A DNA stretch of 64,000 nt. Origin: Adiantum capillus-veneris (Eukaryota; Streptophyta; Polypodiopsida; Polypodiales; Pteridaceae). Each line of letters opens with the position of its first letter. The first letter of the stretch is position 1. A model generated the notes under the pieces. It was given only the letters and a program-made list of their open reading frames with translations, made no database searches and was not told the origin of the DNA. A program made the position numbers and the translations under genes. The DNA lies in the NCBI GenBank assembly GCA_014529385.2, contig CM043943.1, positions 160,034,247-160,098,246 of the forward strand, given 5' to 3'. This document shows, piece by piece, positions 56,791 to 64,000 of the stretch.

Positions 56791-57938
56791 TCTGATACCA
56801 ATTGAAGGGGATCAGAGAGCACCACAGACGGAGAGTGAGAGAGAGAAGGAGACACACGACACACGGATATGGGTGGGGAGACTCAAAGAGTGAGCAGACC
56901 CCTATACACTTATGCTATGTATAAGGTATACAAGTCAGTGGGCGCCCACACTCTGGGCGGTCGGGCAAGGCACAGGCACCTATACCCCAATAGTCTACGG
57001 ATTTCATTGTATCAAATACCTTCCGGGCTTGGTATCATTATGCTGCAAGGAATCCTGAGTTTAGACTACGTCAACATGAACCCTCGCCTATTGGGAGTAT
57101 TGAGTGGATACAATCTAAGTTGGGGACAAAGATTGTAGTCACTAATCAAATATTGTACATAAATGCTTATGAACTTATCCTAAGACCGACAAAGAAAACG
57201 TGGATGGCTAGAAACATACTTCCTTTAGTAATGGCTACGGGATACTTTGACATTGTTATGTTTAATGTATGGGGCTGACAATGCAAAAATAATGACCGAC
57301 ATTCCTTTCGTCCAGTACCTTGGAAGTTATTCTTTGACTTATTTGGGAAGTCACTGATCTACAATCCTCGCAATGTAAAAACTTTATACAGAGTGCAGAC
57401 CTTAGTGCCTTGCAGATTGTGCAAATATATGTAGCTCAGTGGGATGGGACACACCGTATGTGTTTTCAAAATAATCTGCTTTCTTTTATGACTACTTCGG
57501 GTACAGGAAGGCAATTATCCATACAGAAATGGGAGTATCTGTAACAAATAAATCTCTAACTCAAGAATGGTATGACTCACACGCCAACGAGGAAATGTTT
57601 CAACCAAAGATCATAAAGAATTATTGGAATCAACCATCAGACATACTCAAGGAATGGGACAACTATACTCCATTGGTGGAAGGATGTCACAATGGATATT
57701 ACCACGTGCACTATGTTAGAGCCATTGAGATTTATTAGAAACTTTCAAGACACTTTGTAGACTTTTTGAAAACCCAAAGTTTTGTGATATAGAAATTGGA
57801 TTAATCTATTCATTATTGTTTCTCCTATTTTCTTCTCATCTTATCTTTAAAAGTCTATTCCATCTCGTTTAAGAACTTCGAGCAAAATAGAATATTTTAC
57901 TAAATGTGACCTTGGTTGATATAGTGCATTAAGTTACC

Positions 57939-59040
57939 ATGCCTCCTAGAGGAAATGAGGCTGCTGCTAACGCAAATACACCTATTGTTCCTCAACACAC
58001 CATCATCGATAGAGACATCAATGCTATGGTTCGCAAGTCTCAACCCAGAAATTTTAGCGGGGAAGGCAAAGATGTAGACAAAGTTCTTAAGATTGGATTG
58101 AGCGCATGTATGACTACTTTGACTTAGCCCATTCGTCAGCAGTAAACAAAGCTATTATCGTTAAGTTCAAACTAAAGAAAATAGCCAAGCGTTGGTGGAG
58201 AGACCATTGCACAGACAACAATGTTGATCCTAATGCTGCAACTTGGGGTTATCTTAAGACCCAAACTCAGAAGAACTATTAAAACAAGGTCTATCATTCA
58301 GATCTTATGAATGAGTTTCTTGATTGTACTCAAGGAACCAGAGATCTAGAATCATACTACCAACATTTCTTAACTCTTGTCAAGTATGCTCCAACAGGGA
58401 TGACTCAAGAGGTCAAGGTAGCTGGATTCGTGTCAGGGTTACATAATCTTATGAATATTAGACTCCAAAGTCTTCGTCTTACCAATTTTGGAGATATCCT
58501 TGATGCAGGAAAACCCATTGAAATAGAATTATCTACTACCAAAAAGAGAAAACCAGAACCTGTTCCTGTTTGTGAAACAAAAGACATTGTCCCGAGGAGG
58601 AACAAAGATCTGGAAATCCACAGCAAAGAAGAGAGAACTTATTATGTATGAAAGCCATATAGGATCATTTGTGCTACAATTATCTTGATCCTGGTCATCA
58701 ATTCAAGGATTTTCCATTTAACAATTCAAACTTCACAACATTGGTGGACAATTATGAACATAGAAACTTCAATCCAAATCGAAACTTTGGAAATTTTAGA
58801 CAGGGACTTCAATCAGCAAAACTTAACCTAAACCAGAGACAGTCTCAAAACCAAAGGAATTTTAGGCCAAGCAATCCACCTTTTGTTTGAAATGGACCGC
58901 CTGTCAACAATAATAACAATAGGAATGTTAATCATCAACTTCGTCCAGGAGGAGGAGGAGGAAATCAAAGACCTCAAGGAAGACCTCATATTAACATAGC
59001 TCAAGGGGCTAGAGGTGAAGGAAATTAGGAAAACACGTAT
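57939..59040 (+). pseudogene. Ty3/gypsy gag, with degenerate zinc knuckle
   Basis: The start MPPRGNEAAANANTPIVPQH is followed by KSQPRNFSGEGKDVDKVL, a frameshift near 58085, then WIERMYDYFDLAHSSAVN, KIAKRWWRDHCTDNN, a TAA (58280-58282) and MNEFLDCTQGTRDLESYYQH, FLTLVKYAPTGMTQEVKVAG and FVSGLHNLM, the Retrotrans_gag core. The knuckle at 58672-58713 reads C-Y-N-Y-L-D-P-G-H-Q-F-K-D-F: only the first Cys and the His remain, with two Cys changed to Tyr and Phe. An Asn/Gly-rich tail follows with more stops. Confidence 0.8.
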
Positions 59041-59697
59041 GTTCATGCTGCAATTGAACATCAAGGAGTGAATGAAAAATTTTCAGTAATACAAACCCCA
59101 GCGGAGTATCAAGGTAACCATTTTACCTTATTGATTGATTCACGGAGTACACATTCTTTCATATCTCCTAAGTGCATTAGAAACCTCATTTTGCCTGAAC
59201 ACCCTGATACAGACCTTATAGTAGAATTAGCTATGGGTAGGAAGGTTAGATCTTCTACTTGAGTGGGTAACTTGAATTTTGTTTTTGATGGTCATAATAC
59301 TTCTGCAAACTTCAAAGTCTTACCCATAGGAATTTACTATGGAATTCTAGGAATGGATTGTCTTAAAGCCAATGATGCTCACATACATTGTAAAGATGAT
59401 TCATTGACTTTCAAAAACGACCAAAACTCTAGGGTTACAGTTACTGGGAAACAGGGAAAGCCTAAGCTCAGACTAGTGAACTTTACCAAAATTATAAAGA
59501 GTCATAGGAAGAATGAGAGGATTTACACAGTGAAGCTTAACCCTAAGGAGAAGAAGATAGATTCAACCAAACTCGAATGGATATCAAAATTTGATGATGT
59601 ATTTCCTGAAGAACTTTCACAGCTACCACCCAAGCGTAATGTTGATCATGCAATAGAGCTTACTTCACGAGCTCAACCAATTTCTTGTAGACCTTAA
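59041..59697 (+). pseudogene. Ty3/gypsy aspartic protease
   Basis: The frame includes FTLLIDSRSTHSFISPKC, where the catalytic loop D-S-G-S/T has become D-S-R-S, then IYYGILGMDCLKANDAHIHC (the hydrophobic-G-M-D-W region) and the start of the RT linker ([20 protein letters not shown]). An in-frame TGA lies at 59260-59262. The Gly-to-Arg change alone should inactivate it. Confidence 0.8.
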
Positions 59698-60310
59698 AAA
59701 ATGTCAATACCTGAATCTACGAAACTCAAGGAGAAATGAACTCAATTCCTTGAGCAAAGCTTTATTCGACCCAACGTTTCTCCATGGAGTACTATTGTTC
59801 TCTTTAATCAGAAGAAGAATAATACTCTACGTTTGTATTGATTATTGTAGATTGAACCATGTAAGAGTCAAGAATAAATATGCAATTCCAAGGATTGATG
59901 AATTGCTTGATCGATTACACAAATCTTCTATCTTCACAAAGATTGATCTTAAGTCAGGGTATTACCAAATCCAAATCAAGGAGGAGGACATACCAAAGAC
60001 AAGATCTGATACTCGTTTTGGACATTATAAATTTACAGTTATGCCTTTTGGACTTACTAATGCTCTTGCAACTTTTAATCATCTTATGAACGACATATTT
60101 TCACAGCGTCTTGATGATTTTTTTCTTGTCTTCTTTGATGATATCCTAGTTTACTCAAGAAACAGAGAAGAACATGAACAACATGTGCGGCGAGTACTTG
60201 AACTTCTCCATCAAAATCAACTTTGTGCCAAACTTAGCAAATGCACCTTCTTCAATGAGACAAGGTGGAATATTTGGGCTTTATTATATTCAAGTAAGTT
60301 GTCATAGCTT
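59698..60310 (+). pseudogene. Ty3/gypsy reverse transcriptase
   Basis: Visible motifs are [16 protein letters not shown] (in a shifted frame near 59780), [60 protein letters not shown] and the catalytic [11 protein letters not shown] near 60135. A frameshift and stops lie near the start and after TFFNE (60260). Confidence 0.88.
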
Positions 60311-60938
60311 GGCCTACACCAAAATCAGTACGAGAAGTACGTGGCTTTCTTGGTTTGACAAGATGGTATCGCGTATATTTATTGAAGGATATGCTAAGAT
60401 TGCATCTCCACTGACTAATATGCTTAAGAAGGCTAAAGTGTTTACTTGGAATGGACATGCTCAAGCTACTTTTGAGAAACTCAAAGAAGCCTTGGTGAAT
60501 TCTCCCATACTACAGCTTCCAAACTTCTCAAAGACATTCACTGTGCTCACTGATGCAAGAGGACAAGCAATTGGTGGCATTCTTTCTCAAGAAGGAAAAC
60601 CAATAGCTTATAAATATTCTAAGCTACGTATACATGCGTTAAATTATCCTACACATGACTTGGAACTATTGGCCATTGTGCATGCTCTTAAATTATGGAA
60701 ACATTATCTTTTTGGAAGGAGATTTGAACTACATACCGACCATAAAAGCCTAAAGGAGATCTACACCCAACCTGACCTTAATACACGGCAACGAAGATGG
60801 ATGGAGTTGTTATGCGACTTTGAGTTTGGAATTGAATATAAACCTGGGAAGGAAAATCTTGTGGCCAATGATTTGAGCAAGAAGAGTAATGTAGTGGCTA
60901 TCACAACCTCTACTACTTCTTTAATTGACCTTATTTGA
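60311..60938 (+). pseudogene. Ty3/gypsy RNase H
   Basis: FTVLTDARGQAIGGILSQEG (first Asp), DLELLAIVHALKLWKHYLFG (Glu) and LHTDHKSLKEIYTQPDLN (second Asp) are followed by WMELLCDFEFGIEYKPGKEN and VANDLSKK. The active-site residues are present. The frame is separated from RT by a short frameshifted stretch near 60290-60350. Confidence 0.88.
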
Positions 60939-61102
60939 GAAGGTATGACTAATGACCCGTATTACTTAAAAATCCAGTACTTGATGAACTTAAATAATTG
61001 CACAGAGAAACAAGAAAGGCAAATCAAAGGCTTTCATGTTGAAGGTGATGACCTTTACTTTGGTAATCGTCTTTGTATTCCATATGAAGGTGGGAGTCAA
61101 AC

Positions 61103-62356
61103 TTGAGATTACAAGAAGCTCATGATATACCTATAGCAGGACATCCAGGATACATTAAGACTTACTCTACTATAAGAAAGAGTTTCTTTTGGGCAAGACT
61201 AAAGCGCAATGTGTTGAAATATGTTACAATATGTTTAACATGCCAACATATTATAGCAGAACGTATTCGATACCCCAGTAAGCTTCAACCTATTGATGCT
61301 CCACAAATGAAATGGGAATGCATATCCATGGATTTCATTATAGGACTTCCTACATCTTTGAGATATGACTCTATTTTCGTGGTTGTTGATATGCTTTAAA
61401 AAATGACACATTTATTTCCAGTCAAGACAACATTTATGGCTAAAGATATAGCTCAAGGCTTCATGAAAGGTGTTTTTATGTATCACGGTTCACCTCAATG
61501 GATAATTTCTGATCGTGATGCGAAGTTCACCTCAAATTTTTGGAAAGCCTTATTCTCGGCTACAGGAACCCAGTTAGCCTTTAGTACTGCTTATCATCCT
61601 CAAATTGATGGGCAGAGAGAAAGGACAAATCAAATCATTGACGACATGTTAAGAGCTTATTGTATGCATGAGCAGAGTAAATGGACTAGATATTTGTATT
61701 TGGTTGAATTTGTGTATAATTCCTCGTTTCAACGCTCAATTGGAATGTCTCCTTTTCAAGCATTGTATGGAGAAGAGTGTCTTACTCCACTCAAATGGAC
61801 AGACCCTCTCATACGAGTTTAAGCATCCAAAGAAATGTTGGATGAAATGCAACTACAAATAAATCTTATACGACAAGATATTAAGAATGCTCAAGATAGA
61901 CAGAAGAGTTATGTTGATCCAAAACGATCTGCCAAAGAGGGCGATATGATATTTTTTAGAGTGAAACCCAAATGTAGTTCTTTATCAATGGGTAAGTGTA
62001 AGAAGCTAAGTGCCAGATATTGTGGACCTTTTGTAATCACAGAACGGATTAATGATCAAGCTTACAGACTCTTGTTACCACCACACATAAAGGTACATGA
62101 TGTTTTCCACGACAGCTTGCTCAAAAAGTATGTACCTGGTCCGCAAAATATTCTTGATGATTCTCTATTATCTACATCTACTGATGGAACTTTCAAAGTA
62201 TATCCCGAAGTAATACTTCAGAGCAGAACCAAGCCTCTACATAATCAGACCATTATTGAACACCTTGTTAAATGGTCAACGTATCCTCCAGAAGATGCCA
62301 CTTGGGAATGTGATGCTGTAATGAGACTAAATTATCCAGAGTTCATGTCGAGGTAA
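61103..62356 (+). pseudogene. Ty3/gypsy integrase with chromodomain-like tail
   Basis: H2C2 region: EAHDIPIAGHPGYIKTYSTI, then VTICLTCQHI. Catalytic core: ISMDFIIGLPTSL, a stop at 61397-61399, WIISDRDAKFTSNFWKALFS and YHPQIDGQRERTNQ (the D-D-E triad is present). A second stop lies at 61820-61822. The C-terminal SH3-like part follows (LSARYCGPFVITERINDQAY, PHIKVHDVFHDSLLKKYVP), and the tail HNQTIIEHLVKWSTYPPEDA-TWE resembles the chromodomain of chromoviruses. It ends 31 bp before the 3' LTR. Confidence 0.9.
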
Positions 62357-62373
62357 CGACACCTCAAATTTTT

Positions 62374-62387
62374 CAAATGTGGGAGGA
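62374..62387 (+). other. Polypurine tract
   Basis: AAATGTGGGAGGA directly precedes the TG that starts the 3' LTR, as expected for the plus-strand primer of reverse transcription. Confidence 0.75.
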
Positions 62388-63722
62388 TGTAAGATCCCCA
62401 ATTTTTGGGTCTCTTCTAAAAATAAGAAAAATAGCTTTCAATATTTATTTTGCCAAATTTTTTACTTAAGATGTTAGATTGACAGTATTGGAAGGTTCTA
62501 AAGTAAAAAGCAAGGTCGTTTCCATGTTCCAGTAGATTAGACGGACGTTTGGTTCAGTTTTGGAAAAATGTGCTATTTTTAGCTTTTTCATGCTTTTAGG
62601 TGCTTTTTTTGCAAAAAGCAAGGTCGAATCCTTAATCTACGTGTTTCGGGGAAGCTACGGTTTAATTTAATATAAAAACCTGCTTTTTGAGTGCTTTTTA
62701 CTCTATTTTTATTTTTTCACGATTTTTAGTGCTTTTTAGTGAAAAGCAGGTCCGCTTTCTTATTCTAGTGGACGAGGGGAATCCATGTTCATTTTTAAAA
62801 AATTTTGCTCTTTTTTTTCTTTTTATGCTATTTTTAGCTTTTCGTGCTTTTTGGTGTTTTTGAAAAGCAATGTGCTTTTTATGATGACCTAAACCTAAAA
62901 ATGTTAATTTTAGTCTCTGTCGGATTTAAAAATGATCACCTAGACCAAAAATGGGACCAGACCGGATTTTTACGGGATTTTTCATAATTATGTCGGGAGA
63001 GTACGGTGCGGCATAGTCTAGCTACGGTTTCCATTAATTGGCCAGATACTACTCAGATGGCCAATTTTGTTGTTAAAAAATTGAATGGTAAGTGGGGCAG
63101 TTGACCACCAAAAGCTGTGCCATGATTTTAGAAAAGACTGTAGTCTTTTCCCAAAAGCTATTCCAGGCAAAAATCTAGCGCTACCTGTAGCTTGGGCATC
63201 AATTTGAGCAACTACAAAACTTATAAATTGGCATAGAGTGCTCAGTCTTCAGTCGTCTGTTGCCTCTACTACCGCAAGGCTATACGTATCTATTTTACGG
63301 AGTGGTGCAAGCTCTTTATCACCATATCCATAAGCTCTTCTCTTGAAAAGAAGAAGAAGAAGAAGAAGAAGAAGGACACACTCTCTCTCTACTTGCTTAT
63401 TATCTTCTCTCTCGTTTCACGGTGTACACGCTCTCCGGAAGCTTTCATGGCGGATATCTCTACATAGCTCTCATCACCGCTCTCTTGCGGCAAAGCAAGA
63501 ATCCTTTCGACAGCCTCTAATAGATTCTAAAGCACGGTGAGAGGCTCTAAACTCCATAGCCATCATCTCTCTCTCTATGTCGTTTTTTTGAGTAGTCACC
63601 CTCTCGGTGATTGTTTTTTCGCATACGAGTGCATGTATGGATTAACCAAGTACGTACAAAGTTGCCCCATGATTATTTCATCATGTTAAACACGCTGATT
63701 TATGCACATGATGCGTTTATAG
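62388..63722 (+). mobile_element. 3' LTR of the large gypsy element, truncated or interrupted
   Basis: It matches 47141-48530 from TGTAAGATCCCC to TGCACATGATG(C/T)GTTTATA, with visible divergence that suggests an old insertion. Similarity stops at about 63722, whereas the 5' copy continues another 2.3 kb, so the rest is deleted, displaced by an insertion, or beyond the window. Confidence 0.85.
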
Positions 63723-64000
63723 TACTGAGGCGGTTCGGGGCGGGCAATAAGAGAGGCGACCTCTAAACACCCCTCAAGGCTCCCATGCTGCTCAATTGGG
63801 ACTAGGGAAACCACAAGCACAACACAACAACAAACCCACAACCAAACCCCAAACAAGATAAGAGCACCACCTATTTATGGTATGCGAACTAGGACGCGAG
63901 AGAGATTTTGTCACAACCAAGAAGATGCACCACAAAACACACACAAGCAACCTCACACCAAAACACACACAAAATGGACCAGCGAGAGCTAGAGCAAAGG
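63723..64000. other. Unrelated sequence breaking the 3' LTR
   Basis: It begins TGAGGCGGTTCGGGGCGGGC, then A/C-rich sequence (ACACAACAACAAACCC). A TG start and the abrupt loss of LTR similarity suggest the edge of another inserted element; its far end is outside the window. Confidence 0.4.

Larger units (their letters stand above)
52985..56997 (-). mobile_element. Complete nested Copia-type element, 4.0 kb, with 5-bp target duplication
   Basis: LTRs of 190 bp lie at 52990-53179 and 56803-56992 (TGAAGGGGATC ... ACCCCAACA on the plus strand), nearly identical. GTCTA flanks the element on both sides (52985-52989 and 56993-56997). The minus strand carries a perfect primer site TGGTATCAGAGC (56800-56789) next to the right LTR and a polypurine tract AAGTGGGAGGT (53190-53180) before the left LTR, fixing the orientation. 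The internal region keeps gag and protease pieces and the end of RNase H, but no integrase and almost no reverse transcriptase, so it is non-autonomous. Confidence 0.92.
51139..57738 (+). pseudogene. Extra reading frame between the 5' LTR and gag, split by a nested Copia element
   Basis: Coding-like blocks occur in order: MAAPRVTFECFSQGNEVLAI and FYLEIGTKFFGIPR (51139-51300, then a frameshift); SYLTRHQESFRQFFIYIDD; MDLLNCLDELPSDFAHRVFF (51886, after a TTTTAG acceptor-like site); WVKEKIQEGHIKVQVYVLYL; a TAA; NPHNVTITFDDYKKP; NTRDVN-type NFDTRDVNKYRGRTSVV; and MVEEHFQTRVEVQRLVTT (52896). The last block reads into FIVSNTFRAWYHYAARNPEF at 57000 when the nested element and one target duplication are ignored. 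It ends at 57738 (TPLVEGCHNGYYHVHYVRAI). No domain is recognised. It lies where Tat/Ogre-type elements carry an extra ORF. Confidence 0.55.

Overview
The window looks like nuclear DNA from a land plant, most probably a homosporous fern and plausibly Ceratopteris richardii. The evidence is short GT-AG introns, abundant Ty3/gypsy, Copia, CACTA and MULE-type elements, very long CT/GA and CA/TG microsatellites, pentatricopeptide-repeat (PPR) fragments, and one secreted cyanovirin-N homology (CVNH) lectin gene, a family known from this fern. There is no bacterial-style operon, rRNA, CRISPR array or convincing tRNA.

Layout. 1-1440: diverged TTTAGG-like direct repeats around a broken heavy-metal-binding isoprenylated (HIPP) gene fragment. 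1449-2817: 5' exons of a CACTA (TNP2) transposase. 3323-5560: tandem repeats and an unrecognised dead gene. 5566-6892 and 24937-26183: two copies of a 1.25-1.3 kb LTR-like repeat, the second beside a gag-only element. 6925-12590: the most interesting region, three same-strand genes with largely open frames (7385-9360, 9597-11709, 11862-12299). The middle gene carries two C-x-C-x3-C zinc motifs, a DUF4218-like block and a BAH-like block, but no recognisable TNP2 catalytic core. Repeat arrays lie beside the cluster. 12600-22900: mostly non-coding repeats plus PPR debris. 30921-31569: the intact two-exon CVNH gene, with a 410-bp MULE-type MITE just upstream of its TATA box. 32575-34262: a duplicated dead gene. 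36190-37350: C-terminal CACTA exons. 38590-42361: a minus-strand Ty3/gypsy gag-pol with a 3' truncation. 42850-44560: a TAGCTA-rich satellite-like array. 45775-46125: a threefold degenerate peptide repeat.

47141 to the window end is one large, old Ty3/gypsy element. It has a 3.74-kb 5' LTR, a primer binding site, an extra reading frame upstream of gag, gag, pol with a chromodomain-like tail, a polypurine tract and a broken 3' LTR. A complete 4.0-kb Copia element (52990-56992, 190-bp LTRs, perfect 5-bp target duplication) is nested in the extra reading frame.

The CVNH gene is the only clearly functional host gene. The three-gene cluster at 7385-12299 is the best candidate for an undescribed system, either a new type of TNP2-related transposon or a domesticated derivative. 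All assignments come from reading the sequence; no database search was possible.
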